DNA from: Candidatus Poribacteria bacterium
GTDB taxonomy: Bacteria; Poribacteria; WGA-4E; WGA-3G
DNA length: 64,000 bases
Direction of reading: 5' to 3'
Assembly: GCA_022822085.1 (NCBI GenBank)
Contig: JAJECK010000127.1
Coordinates: forward strand, 1 to 64,000
The position numbers and the translations under genes were made by a program. The notes beneath the pieces are model-generated. The model was not told the DNA's origin, searched no databases, and saw only the letters and a list, made by a program, of their open reading frames with translations. The first letter of the stretch is position 1. Each line of letters starts with the position of its first letter. Shown here piece after piece: positions 34,440 to 43,599 of this stretch.

Positions 34440-35618
34440 TTGGCATCCAATAAATTTAGTCGTGTATCACTAATTCTACCTATCTACCTTCCCGCGTTTC
34501 TCCTTTCAACAGGCGCGGGTGTCATTTCTCCTACACTACCAATCTATATCACTTCCTTTGAACTATCTTATACTTTGACAACTATCGTTATTGCTATCGG
34601 TGTTGTAGGGAATATCCCCGCAGGTATTTTAGTTGAACGCGTAGGTAGAAAACCTGCAATGTTGATTGGATTGGCGTTGATTGTCCTTTCTACAATTGGC
34701 ATGGGTACCGCACAGCAACTGTCACATCTGGTCATCGCTCAATTGATTGGTGGTGTCGGTAATGCTCTGTGGATGCTCTCTCGACATGCCTATATGACGG
34801 ATGTAATTCCACTGGAAAAACGCGGTAGATCTATCGCCTTGTTTGGTGGTGTCAATCGTATGGGGACTTTCGCAGGGAAGTTCAGTGCTATCTTCCTCGG
34901 AGCAAATCTACGGCTTCCATTTTTCGTATATGCAATAATTGCTGTCCTGACATTTATTATCTGTATATTCTCAATATCAGAAACAAAACGAGAACAGAAA
35001 GTTCAATCCCAAAACACCCAATCTTATCTAAAACAACTCATCCAAGTATCTATACAACATTATAAACTATTAGCAACAGCCGGTATCGGGCAAGTTTGTG
35101 TTCAGACATTACGGCGCGGATGTCATATTATCATTCCATTATACGCACAAGATGTCGTTGGTTTAGATGAAAAAGGTGTACGTTTAGTAGAAATGTTCTC
35201 TTCCGCAGTGGATATGTCAATGTTTCCTGTCGCCGGGGCGATGATGGACCGCTTCGGTAGGCGATATGCTACAGTACCGGGTATATCCATCTTTGCTACA
35301 GGAATGCTATTGATGCCCTTTACAGGCTCTTTTACATGGCTTCTCCTCGCATCAATTCTGATGCGTTTCGGTAACGGAATCGCATCGGGAACGATGATGA
35401 CACTCGGTGCAGATTTAGCACCAACGGATGGAACAGGAGAATTCCTTGGGTTATGGCGACTCACTGGAGACTTTGGTGGGGCAGCAGGACCAGTCGTTGT
35501 CGGCAACATCGCAGACTTATTTGGATTGGGATATTCTGGTTTTGCATTGAGCGGAATTGGTTATCTGGCTGTCAGTATTTTTCTCTGGTTAGTGCCAGAG
35601 ACACTACAAAGGGAATGA
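34440..35618 (+). CDS. Major facilitator superfamily transporter
   Basis: A 392-residue protein with about twelve hydrophobic segments. The MFS loop 2-3 motif appears as GNIPAGILVERVGRKPAM, with related PVAGAMMDRFGRRYATV in the second half. FNGGxNR-like (GGVNRMGTF) and RFGNGIASGTMMTLGADLAP segments resemble multidrug/sugar efflux MFS proteins. Substrate and direction cannot be inferred. The start is TTG after TTGAGGAG. The stop is three bases from the convergent tRNA-Leu. Confidence 0.85.
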   Translation: MASNKFSRVSLILPIYLPAFLLSTGAGVISPTLPIYITSFELSYTLTTIVIAIGVVGNIPAGILVERVGRKPAMLIGLALIVLSTIGMGTAQQLSHLVIAQLIGGVGNALWMLSRHAYMTDVIPLEKRGRSIALFGGVNRMGTFAGKFSAIFLGANLRLPFFVYAIIAVLTFIICIFSISETKREQKVQSQNTQSYLKQLIQVSIQHYKLLATAGIGQVCVQTLRRGCHIIIPLYAQDVVGLDEKGVRLVEMFSSAVDMSMFPVAGAMMDRFGRRYATVPGISIFATGMLLMPFTGSFTWLLLASILMRFGNGIASGTMMTLGADLAPTDGTGEFLGLWRLTGDFGGAAGPVVVGNIADLFGLGYSGFALSGIGYLAVSIFLWLVPETLQRE

Positions 35619-35620
35619 CA

Positions 35621-35706
35621 TGCCGGGAAAGGGACTCGAACCCTCACGTGCAAATTGCACACTAGAACCTGAATCTAGCCTGTCTACCAAATTCCAGCAT
35701 CCCGGC
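35621..35706 (-). tRNA. tRNA-Leu (anticodon CAG)
   Basis: On the minus strand the acceptor stem GCCGGGA/TCCCGGC (7 bp), the D arm, the anticodon stem CTAGA/TCTAG with loop TTCAGGT (anticodon CAG), a long class II variable arm (GTGCAAATTGCAC type) and the T arm GAGGGTTCGAGTCCCTT are all present. The discriminator base is A, as expected for leucine. CCA is not encoded. Confidence 0.92.
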
Positions 35707-36162
35707 ATCACGATGAAATTAGTATACACAGATTTTAATAAAATGTCAAATTAAGGTGTGTAAATGTGTAAATGCAGGGTTAGTTAGTTTTTGGCTTCAC
35801 CGGCGAATAATAACAGTGGCAAGGACATCTAATCAATGAAATAGTCCAGTCTTGGGATTTAAACGGTCCGGCATATGCAAGTTGATTGGTTGTAGTCATT
35901 CCACTGGCACACCGTGTACAGGGAAACTTTCATCGACGTTGTCTATGAGTCTATACTTATCAATAAACCTTAATGTGAACGGTAATAAATCATATTCTTA
36001 AAACTATTCAATTGTTGTACAAAATCCACATAACAGTTCTAACACTATATCACCATTGGAAGACGCTTGATAGTTGGTTCATACCCAATAATGAAGGCGT
36101 TTGGCTCAATTAGGTTCATGTTACACTGCCACGTTATCACCAAGTTGAGGTTATAGGTTACT
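35707..36162. other. Intergenic region without recognised gene
   Basis: This 456-bp stretch between the tRNA and the repeat element has no supported coding frame, no promoter pair I would trust and no strong hairpin. It is AT-rich. Confidence 0.5.
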
Positions 36163-36444
36163 ATTATAACTCAAGTTGCTACCTTGTACAACAAACTTCA
36201 TGAACATTAAGTTATTAATTCGGTCCTTTCCTATTCACATGAGGTGGGTGTCCCGCCTGCTGGCGAGGTTTCCTAACCTCGCCAAATTTACCGAAATATT
36301 TTCTTAATCTTCATCCAGTGTGTGTCGTCCGAGCGCAAACTGGAAGTTCATGCTACAAAATATTGGCTAATTATCAGTATTTTTCATTAAAAACGGTGTT
36401 TTCAGGTCTAAAAACTTATAGGTAGCAACTTGAGTTATTATAAT
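36163..36444. mobile_element. Element with 21-24-bp inverted ends enclosing a family B copy
   Basis: ATTATAACTCAAGTTGCTACC (from 36163) and GGTAGCAACTTGAGTTATTA (36421 on, continuing TAAT) are inverted copies, with a 16-base exact core. The 282-bp interior contains a family B palindrome (36193-36320), so one small element appears to have landed in another. The right end stops six bases before the stop codon of the neighbouring minus-strand gene. Confidence 0.65.
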
Positions 36445-36449
36445 AATAC

Positions 36450-37226
36450 TTATTCTCCATCCAACATGTAGTCTTGTAAATATTGTTCGATTTCTGCACT
36501 ATTTTTGATTATGTCGGTAAAATGTGTTTCGCAAACATCATTAAACCGTAAAAGCACATCGTGAGTAGGTTTTTTCTCAAATATACCAATAGGTCGGCAT
36601 TTTACACCCCATTCCTTGAATTGATGTAATGCTAGTGCTGCTGCTTGAGTTTTGTTGTCACTGTTTAGTGCAAATACAAAAAGAGGTAGAGGCATTCCGT
36701 TAATCCTACAATCTACTCGATACAGTCCATTAGGATCGCGTACTGGATGTTGCCAATCGAAAGTCATACGGTTTGATTCAACGTTTTGATACAAGAAAGC
36801 ACGGAAGTCATCTTTAAATGTAGATTTAACATTTTCCCTTGATAAGTATGTAACGTCAATTATCTTGAGAAGTGCCTGTACAAAGTCAAATAGAGCTTCT
36901 CCATAATCTCCATTTGGGATCTCCATTATCAGTTCTCCATCATAATCTTCAACTTCAAACATAGAACGAGCCTTTAAGATTAGTTTCTGGCGGGTCTCAC
37001 TCATTAGTGCTTTTTCATCCATATAATATGTCAGGTGCTGAAAGGTATGTGCCTCGTCCGAGAGTACCCATTTATTACCCATTTTTTTCAATACAATAAC
37101 TAACTGATCCCCGTCATTGAAGTGAAAGGGAGTTAAAACGAGGTAACGGTCTTTACCATCTTCTGAAAGCTGTATTTCCGCTGAGACCTGATCAATAAAG
37201 TCTTTTTCTATTGTTTTGACTGACAC
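36450..37226 (-). CDS. DUF1828-type protein
   Basis: A 258-residue soluble protein. The N-terminal part, with TPFHFNDGDQLVIVLKKMG and WVLSDEAHTFQHL, fits DUF1828, and the C-terminal part resembles the attached DUF1829 region (FVFALNSDNKTQAAALALHQF). The family is of unknown function and is often found in accessory or phage-like regions. The GTG at 37226 is chosen because the AGGAGGT at 37235-37241 lies eight bases upstream. A longer frame to 37235 would place the start inside that site. It follows the next gene almost immediately in the same direction, forming a two-gene unit. Confidence 0.6.
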   Translation of the reverse strand: MSVKTIEKDFIDQVSAEIQLSEDGKDRYLVLTPFHFNDGDQLVIVLKKMGNKWVLSDEAHTFQHLTYYMDEKALMSETRQKLILKARSMFEVEDYDGELIMEIPNGDYGEALFDFVQALLKIIDVTYLSRENVKSTFKDDFRAFLYQNVESNRMTFDWQHPVRDPNGLYRVDCRINGMPLPLFVFALNSDNKTQAAALALHQFKEWGVKCRPIGIFEKKPTHDVLLRFNDVCETHFTDIIKNSAEIEQYLQDYMLDGE

Positions 37227-37238
37227 TGTTCTCACCTC

Positions 37239-37688
37239 CTAGAAAAGATTCAACTGCGCTGGTAATTCAAAACTTGCATCTTGTATAAGACATTGTATGG
37301 CCCCTTCAAGGTCACTATAACGGTTTGTTTCTTCAGCAAAAGTGTCCTCATCAAATCCGATTTTCTGATATCGCTCTGTTGCATAGTGAATATGATATCC
37401 ATATATCTTCTCTTTTTCTATTTTGTTTTTGTGTGGACGCTTAGGCATTCCGTTATAACGACGAAGTCGAAATAACACACCAGTTTTAGGATTTATAACT
37501 CCTAAGATCACTGAAAAATCTGACATGTATTTTTTATTTAAACGAGTTATGATGCGGAAACGACTACCATTTTCCCCAATGAGAGGTAAACTATTATCCT
37601 TTTCAAGTTGCAATCGCCAATTGTCTGGTAAAACTTTACGTTCATTAATTAATTCTGTTATTTGTTCATCGGGATATGTTACATCCAT
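37239..37688 (-). CDS. Unknown partner of the DUF1828-type protein
   Basis: A 149-residue protein I do not recognise with certainty. Visible segments are LPLIGENGSRFRIITRLNKK, FSVILGVINPKTGVLFRLRRYNG and YGYHIHYATERYQKIGFDEDTF, the last suggesting a compact alpha/beta domain with conserved His/Tyr. Its TAG overlaps the ribosome-binding site of the next gene, indicating translational coupling. The pair may be an accessory or defence-type cassette of unknown action. The ATG at 37688 is preferred over a GTG one codon earlier. Confidence 0.55.
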   Translation of the reverse strand: MDVTYPDEQITELINERKVLPDNWRLQLEKDNSLPLIGENGSRFRIITRLNKKYMSDFSVILGVINPKTGVLFRLRRYNGMPKRPHKNKIEKEKIYGYHIHYATERYQKIGFDEDTFAEETNRYSDLEGAIQCLIQDASFELPAQLNLF

Positions 37689-37691
37689 CAC

Positions 37692-38201
37692 TGCGTCCCA
37701 CTTACAATCTACTATTATGACACATTCAGAAATATAGAAAATCTTATGTTTTCTGGTTGAGAGTTAACATATAAAGTAATATATCATATTACAAGAAAAT
37801 TATCAATATCATTCCATTCTGAGCGGCATGTAAGTTTATTGTATTATTAATGCCATTCTCTGAATTCATGACATACGAATATCTCTTCAGGACCTAAGGA
37901 CCTAAAGAATCTAACACTACGCATTTTCTATCATTCGATATAATTTTTCTGGACACGGAAAATCTGTTCTACTATAGGAAACAGCTATTTATTGACAAAA
38001 GCATTACATAATAGCCAAATATAGTGAATTAGAAAAAAAACAGTAACACCCATTCTCTTGATAGACAATGTTCCTACCTATCTAATACATAAAATTCTAT
38101 TTATTACGGATTTTATCACAGTATTTTCTTGACACAAATATTAATACATGTTAATTTACATCAATTATCACTTCCATACCTTATCTTGAAGGAGCAATCG
38201 G
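37692..38201. other. AT-rich intergenic region
   Basis: About 510 bases separate two divergent genes. A TTGACA (38129-38134) on the + strand lacks a good -10 at the right distance. No supported ORF, RNA or repeat was seen. Confidence 0.5.
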
Positions 38202-39305
38202 ATGAGTATAAGCATCGGTATGGTAGGCTTAGGGATGTTCGGTCCCTCGTTTATCCAGTCCTATAAAGCACACCCAGATGTACATCGTCTCGCATTATGT
38301 GATTTGCAACCTGACAGATTGTCAAAATGGGCAAAAGAGTTTGAGATCTCTGAAACTTATACAAGCCTTGACGACATCTGCAAATCCGATCTGGACGCAC
38401 TTGTCATCATAACACAGCATTGGATGCACGCACCGCAAGCTATCCAGGCAATGGAAGCTGGAAAGCATGTCTACACTGCTGTTCCCGCAGCGGTATCATT
38501 GGACGAATGTGAACAGTTGATTAGAACAGTAGAAAAGACCGGAATGATCTATATGAACGGTGAGACAAGTTATTTTCGTCCAGAAACAGCCTTTTGTCGG
38601 GAAAAAGCTGCGGAAGGGGCATTTGGTGAATTCGTCCACTGTCGCGCCGAGTATTTCCATGACATGGATCATGGACTATATAATGTGCTAAAGAACCGTT
38701 GGGGTGATCAGTTTGGACGGGATAAAACCGGTTTTATCCCGATGTATTATCCAACACACTCAACTTGTTTCCCAATTTCTGTGATGAATGCCCATGCTAC
38801 CTCGGTTTCCGCACAAGGTTATATCTATCCTAACGATGATTGGTTTCGATTAGACACAATCTACAAAAACCAGTTTTCTAATGAGGTCGGTCTATTCGCG
38901 ATGAGCAACGGTGCGACAATGCAAATCTGTGAATTCAGACGGATTGGTCATCCAGGGAGTGAACGTGCCAGTGGTATCTATGGCACAGAAGGAAGCTATG
39001 AACAGAGTCTTGCAGGAAAGGTATGGGCGAATAAGCACGGTTCCCAAGATATCCAACCAACCCAAATGCACGAATTCTTGCCGGAGGCACTTAAGGATCA
39101 TTTAGGTGGACACGGCGGTTCACATGCATATCTGGTGCATGAATTCGTGGATTCTGTTAACCGCCAACGCTTACCGAGAATCAACGTTTGGGAAGCAGTC
39201 CGATATTGCGCCCCTGGAATTGTTGCACATGAATCCGCACTAAGAGACGGTGAATTATTACCAATTCCAGATTGGGGGAGATGCCCCATCAGATTAAGAT
39301 GTTAA
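38202..39305 (+). CDS. Gfo/Idh/MocA-family oxidoreductase
   Basis: A 367-residue NAD(P)-dependent dehydrogenase of the glucose-fructose oxidoreductase/inositol dehydrogenase family. The N-terminal Rossmann motif is ISIGMVGLGMFGPSFIQSY. ALVIITQHWMHAPQAIQAMEAGKHVYTAVPAAVS follows the family pattern around the EKP-type motif, here TAVPA in place of EKP, so the catalytic lysine is not obvious. The C-terminal beta-sheet domain carries GTEGSYEQ. GAAGGAG precedes the ATG. The substrate is unknown; in this group such enzymes often act on sugars or polyols. Confidence 0.85.
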   Translation: MSISIGMVGLGMFGPSFIQSYKAHPDVHRLALCDLQPDRLSKWAKEFEISETYTSLDDICKSDLDALVIITQHWMHAPQAIQAMEAGKHVYTAVPAAVSLDECEQLIRTVEKTGMIYMNGETSYFRPETAFCREKAAEGAFGEFVHCRAEYFHDMDHGLYNVLKNRWGDQFGRDKTGFIPMYYPTHSTCFPISVMNAHATSVSAQGYIYPNDDWFRLDTIYKNQFSNEVGLFAMSNGATMQICEFRRIGHPGSERASGIYGTEGSYEQSLAGKVWANKHGSQDIQPTQMHEFLPEALKDHLGGHGGSHAYLVHEFVDSVNRQRLPRINVWEAVRYCAPGIVAHESALRDGELLPIPDWGRCPIRLRC

Positions 39306-39473
39306 TTACACTTGACTAAAGTTACTTTTTAATGTAAACTATACTACTTAATAGGAAGTATCCTCACTGCTTGTAACTCAAGAACATTATTGAATTGTAA
39401 GTTTTACCCTATCAATTGATTATCGGACCCCAATTTATGTATGCTACAATTATGAGGTTATAAGGAGAATAGA

Positions 39474-41918
39474 ATGGCTATTGAATACGCGGGAGCTTAT
39501 GATGCATCGGCGATCCCCACAGATGTTGCCCGCGAAATTGAAATTTATGAGATCCAACTCGATCGGTTCCAAGCCGGTCAAGTGGAAGAGGCAACCTTTA
39601 CTGAATTTAGACTTCGGCGCGGCGTTTATGGACAGCGCGATGACCGGTCGCAGATGATCCGTGTCAAGATCCCTTTCGGGGGGCTTACAGCAGCACAACT
39701 CGAAATGCTCGCAGATGTGGCTGAAGAATTTTCGGATAACATCATTCACATTACGACGCGTCAAGATGTGCAATATCATTACGTAGACATCAACACCACC
39801 TCTGAGTTGATGCGCCGCCTCGCAAGTGTCGGTATCACAACAAAGGAAGCATGTGGTAATGTTGTGCGGAATGTCACAGCATGCCCCATCAGTGGTGTTT
39901 GCCAAGATGAAACGTTTGACGTAACGCCCTATTCTAAGGCTCTGTCAGCATTCCTTTTAGGACACCCAGACGCAGAAAATTTCGGACGAAAGTTCAAAAT
40001 CGCATTTTCTGGATGTGAAGAACACGCATGCGGCTTAGCAAGCATGCACGATATCGGAGCGGTTGCTGCTGTCAAAGAAGTTGACGGTGAAATCAAAAAG
40101 GGATTTAAATTCTATGTCGGCGGTGGACTCGGTGCGGTCCCACATCAAGCGAAGGTACTTGATGAATTCCTCCCCGCAGAAGAACTATTACCCATTTCAC
40201 AGGCAATCTGTAGAGTCTTCACACGTTTAGGCGAACGCAGAAATCGAAATAAGGCACGTCTGAAGTTTGTAGTTGCAAAATATGGAATTGAAGAATTTCG
40301 CAAAATGGTCTATGAAGAACGTGAAACTCTTCGCCACGATCCACAATGGACCGCATATCTTGACAATTTAGATGCTTTCAATGAGAGCCCACTCAAACCG
40401 CCGACGCAGCTAAACGGTGCATCAAAACCTGAAGGGTTTGATGAATGGTATCAATCTAATATCCGCTTACAGAAGCAACCTGGGTATGCATTCGTAACGA
40501 TTACGTTACCGCTTGGAGATATTACGGCTGACCAAACACGGGTTTTAGCAGACATCTCACGCAAATATGTGAAAGACACGATCCGTGCAACAGTGGAACA
40601 GAACATTGTACTCCGCTGGGTTACGATGACAGACTTACCAGCACTCTATAAGGAATTAAAAGCAATCGGTCTGGGAGATCCAGGTGCTGAATCATTAGTA
40701 GATATTGTGGCTTGCCCCGGCACTGATTCATGCAAACTCGGTGTTTCTTCTTCACGTGGTCTGGCAGCACATCTGCGAAACCATTTTATTGAAACTGGTG
40801 TTCAGAATGATATCAAAGATTTCAGAATCAAGATTAGTGGATGCCCCAATTCATGTGGACAACATCACATCGCAAACCTCGGTTTCTTCGGTTCCACCAA
40901 ACGAATAGAGGGACGTAACGCACCTATATACCAAGTACTACTCGGTGGACACATGGTAGAAAATGCCAGTTCTTACGGACTTGCTACCGGAAAAATTCAC
41001 GGTAATTTTATTCCTGCATTCATTGAAGAATTGACTGGAAAATATGTTGATGAGAAGCAAGATGAGGAATCCTTCACCGATTACGTCGGACGACTCGGTA
41101 AAGCGGAAATCAAAACCATGTTGTCCAAATACGATAAAATCCCTTCTTATGAAGAAGCACCGGAATTTTACGTGGATACAGGCGACACGAAAGATTACCA
41201 ACTCAAAACTGGTGTCGGTGAGTGTGCTGGAGAGGTGATAGCACTTGTCTCCATGAAATTGGAAGAAGCGGATAGACTCATCTATGAATCCGGTCTGAGT
41301 TTGGAAAAAGGGACTTACCAAGAATGTGGAGATAAAGCTTATGATGCAATGATCCGAGCTGCCGACGGTCTCCTGACGACAGTTGGATTGCAATACATTG
41401 ACAATGCCACAACTGTCAATGAATTCAAGACCCACTTCTTTGATCCCGGTAACTTCTTTGCAGGATACGGCGCACATCTGTTCAAGGCAACTGAAGAAGA
41501 CGCATCTACGTTTGACCAAGAATTGGCACACCGCCGCGTTGAGGAAGCTACCCTCTTTGTTGAAGAATCGCATCACATCTACGGACGCATGCGCATAAAA
41601 CAAGAGGAAGAGGAAGCCAGTAAACGTAAAACACGTAGATCTCGTCCTGCAGCCAAACCGAAAGTCGTCAAGGAGAAAAAACCTGTTGAGGAAATCGTTG
41701 ATAGTCTTGATCTGAAAGGTGTAGAATGCCCATTCAACTATGTCCAAGCGAAAGTTCGGTTGGAAACGATGGATGTAGGCCAACTCTTGGAGATCACAAT
41801 TGACGACGGTGAACCGTTTGAGAACGTCCCGAAGAGCCTCACAAACGATGGGCACGACATTCTTGACACCAAGAAGATCGGAAAACATTACCGCCTTACT
41901 ATAAAAAAAGGTGAATAG
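39474..41918 (+). CDS. Siroheme sulfite/nitrite reductase fused to a TusA-like domain
   Basis: This ferredoxin-type reductase has duplicated half-domains. The [4Fe-4S]-siroheme ligands in the second half are Cys414, Cys420, Cys457 and Cys461 (C-x5-C ... C-x3-C), as in assimilatory sulfite and nitrite reductases. The first half has a degenerate counterpart (Cys137, Cys143, Cys181, Cys186). After about residue 560 comes a helical domain (GECAGEVIALVSMKLEEADR ... EESHHIYGRMR), then a charged linker, then a TusA-like domain with the Cys-Pro motif at Cys752 (VECPFNYVQAK). This suggests a link between sulfite reduction and sulfur relay. AAGGAG precedes the ATG. Sulfite versus nitrite cannot be decided. 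Confidence 0.85.
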   Translation: MAIEYAGAYDASAIPTDVAREIEIYEIQLDRFQAGQVEEATFTEFRLRRGVYGQRDDRSQMIRVKIPFGGLTAAQLEMLADVAEEFSDNIIHITTRQDVQYHYVDINTTSELMRRLASVGITTKEACGNVVRNVTACPISGVCQDETFDVTPYSKALSAFLLGHPDAENFGRKFKIAFSGCEEHACGLASMHDIGAVAAVKEVDGEIKKGFKFYVGGGLGAVPHQAKVLDEFLPAEELLPISQAICRVFTRLGERRNRNKARLKFVVAKYGIEEFRKMVYEERETLRHDPQWTAYLDNLDAFNESPLKPPTQLNGASKPEGFDEWYQSNIRLQKQPGYAFVTITLPLGDITADQTRVLADISRKYVKDTIRATVEQNIVLRWVTMTDLPALYKELKAIGLGDPGAESLVDIVACPGTDSCKLGVSSSRGLAAHLRNHFIETGVQNDIKDFRIKISGCPNSCGQHHIANLGFFGSTKRIEGRNAPIYQVLLGGHMVENASSYGLATGKIHGNFIPAFIEELTGKYVDEKQDEESFTDYVGRLGKAEIKTMLSKYDKIPSYEEAPEFYVDTGDTKDYQLKTGVGECAGEVIALVSMKLEEADRLIYESGLSLEKGTYQECGDKAYDAMIRAADGLLTTVGLQYIDNATTVNEFKTHFFDPGNFFAGYGAHLFKATEEDASTFDQELAHRRVEEATLFVEESHHIYGRMRIKQEEEEASKRKTRRSRPAAKPKVVKEKKPVEEIVDSLDLKGVECPFNYVQAKVRLETMDVGQLLEITIDDGEPFENVPKSLTNDGHDILDTKKIGKHYRLTIKKGE

Positions 41919-41977
41919 GGTTACAAACCATTTTCAATAAAGTCGGATGTTTTGAATATTGTCTGTCCGATTATATA

Positions 41978-42025
41978 TATAGGCGTTTGCCTTCCGCGCT
42001 CAAAACGGACAGGCAAACGCCTATA
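41978..42025 (+). terminator. Strong hairpin downstream of the reductase
   Basis: TATAGGCGTTTGCC and GGCAAACGCCTATA form a perfect 14-bp stem with a 20-base loop, followed by CTTTT. It starts 60 bases after the stop codon. Confidence 0.65.
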
Positions 42026-42093
42026 CTTTTCAAATCTACATTCATAGGACTATCAATATATAAACTTGTAAGAGAACAATGAATTAATCAACA

Positions 42094-42432
42094 ATGCGTG
42101 ATGTACAACCACGAGAAATACATGTCTACCAGACTCAAAACGGCCGAGAACCTTTTTCTGAATGGTTAAGATCAATTCGTGATCAAGAAACACAAAGACG
42201 GCTTCGAACACGACTTGCTTACCTCAAAACTGGAAATTTTGGCGATTTCAAATCTGTTGGTGATGGTGTATTTGAACTCCGTTTGCACTTTAGGGCAGGT
42301 TACCGAATCTATTATAGTGAGGTAAGTAACACTATTGTGCTTTTGCTCTGTGGTGGAGACAAGTCATCACAAGCGCGAGATATTGAGCAAGCAAAAAGAT
42401 ACTGGTTGCAATATAAGGAGGCACACCGATGA
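42094..42432 (+). CDS. RelE/HigB-type toxin (type II TA)
   Basis: A 112-residue protein of the phage-derived Gp49/HigB-like family. Signature segments are GREPFSEWLRSIRD, RLRTRLAYLKTGNFGDFKSVGDGVFELRLHF, GYRIYYSE and LLLCGGDKSSQARDIEQAKRYW. These toxins cleave mRNA at the ribosome. Its stop overlaps the start of the next gene by four bases (ATGA), the usual toxin-first order of HigBA modules. Confidence 0.9.
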   Translation: MRDVQPREIHVYQTQNGREPFSEWLRSIRDQETQRRLRTRLAYLKTGNFGDFKSVGDGVFELRLHFRAGYRIYYSEVSNTIVLLLCGGDKSSQARDIEQAKRYWLQYKEAHR

Positions 42433-42821
42433 GAAAAATGAGAACATACCGTGAGTATCTTATTGAAATATTTACTGACCGTGAAGAGGCAATTGCACAC
42501 CTTGAAGTAGCATTGGAGGACTACCAAATCTACAGAAATAGCGATGTAGTTCTATTCTTACTACAGACCGTCGTAGAAGCACAAGGTGGTGTTTCTGAAC
42601 TTGCAAAGCAGGCAGATATGGATCCACAATTGCTTTCGAAAATACTATCCAATGAAGATACGCCTCTGATTGACGTTGTTGGAATTGTTCTTAAAGCGCT
42701 TGGATATCAACTTTCTATCAAACCGATAGAACCTGAAAACTCAACTAACGAAACCTATTCTGATACCTTAGAGATAGCAAACACATCAGCACAAGTAGCT
42801 GAAAATCCTACTACGACATAA
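42429..42821 (+). CDS. HigA-type antitoxin with helix-turn-helix
   Basis: A 130-residue protein with a C-terminal HTH: GGVSELAKQADMDPQLLSKILSNEDTPLIDVVGIVLKALGYQL. The N-terminal part, REEAIAHLEVALEDY, is typical of the addiction-module antidote proteins that follow HigB-like toxins. It should neutralise the toxin and repress the operon. The tail after residue 105 is low-complexity. Confidence 0.88.
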   Translation: MRKMRTYREYLIEIFTDREEAIAHLEVALEDYQIYRNSDVVLFLLQTVVEAQGGVSELAKQADMDPQLLSKILSNEDTPLIDVVGIVLKALGYQLSIKPIEPENSTNETYSDTLEIANTSAQVAENPTTT

Positions 42822-42878
42822 TAAGCGATTAAGTAAGAATACCCGTTCATCAATGCTACGAGCATCTGTAAAGTGCTT

Positions 42879-43535
42879 ATGAAATTTGGCAAAACACAGT
42901 CCGTTATTTTAATTGTGATGGTATCAGTTGCAGTTTTTATATCAGTTCTGGATGTGCTTTCAACCGATCGCTCACTTGTCCGTCAGTGGCACTACGAAAC
43001 CTTGGCAGTCAATTTTTATGACATGCTGACTGAAACAGAACGACAACGGCTTAGCGATATGTGGGATAGAGGTGTGCTGATCGAAAGGTAACTCCCGGAA
43101 ATTGTGGATCGTTTTATGCGCGCACCGAATCGTGAGAACGCGTTGGAACAATCGTTTAAGACAGGGTTTAGTGCGAATGTTGGTCGTGAATGGGGGGACA
43201 TCAAAGAAGTGTTTCTGGATCCGGATATTGGCATAGAACCTTTTAAAGCACTTTACAAGGAACATAGCTCGGTAGAAAGCATCTCTCATATTGCGTGGCA
43301 TTGCTTGACAAGTCCTGTCCGAGCGTGGGAACGGATACTGAGTGGAAAAGGATTGGGTGAACGTCCATTAGAGGCGTTAATATGGTTTATTATCGGTGTT
43401 CTGATTATTGGAAAAGTCGCAGTACGGTTGGCACACGTTATCGGACATCTTATTGTGCCAATTCCCAAAAATGTATGGAATTTCACACTGGATAGAGTTC
43501 GGGAATTAGGAAAGGCTGTCCGAGGTGAAGAGTGA
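42879..43535 (+). pseudogene. Membrane protein interrupted by an in-frame stop
   Basis: Two open stretches, 42879-43091 and 43104-43535, are in the same reading frame, separated only by a TAA at 43089-43091 and four sense codons. The N-terminal part has one membrane helix (VILIVMVSVAVFISVLDVL) and RQRLSDMWDRGVLIER. The continuation, LPEIVDRFMRAPNRE, reads as natural coding sequence, and the C-terminal part has another helix (FIIGVLIIGKVAVRLA). No ribosome-binding site precedes the GTG at 43104. A nonsense mutation in one gene is the simplest reading, but two genes cannot be excluded. The family is not recognised. Confidence 0.55.
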
Positions 43536-43599
43536 AAACGCTGAAGATTCTGACAAGACAATTCAGACAAAGGGACAAACGACATAAAAGGAAACTCTC

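Noticed and set aside
35707-36162. Possible second RNA gene after tRNA-Leu
   Set aside because: No cloverleaf or other stable fold could be drawn.
39450-39905. Minus-strand frame of 151 codons opposite the reductase N-terminus
   Set aside because: A shadow of the + strand gene whose motifs are unambiguous.
40938-41888. Minus-strand frame of 316 codons opposite the siroheme reductase
   Set aside because: It lies wholly inside a strongly supported gene, has no ribosome-binding site and no family-like content.
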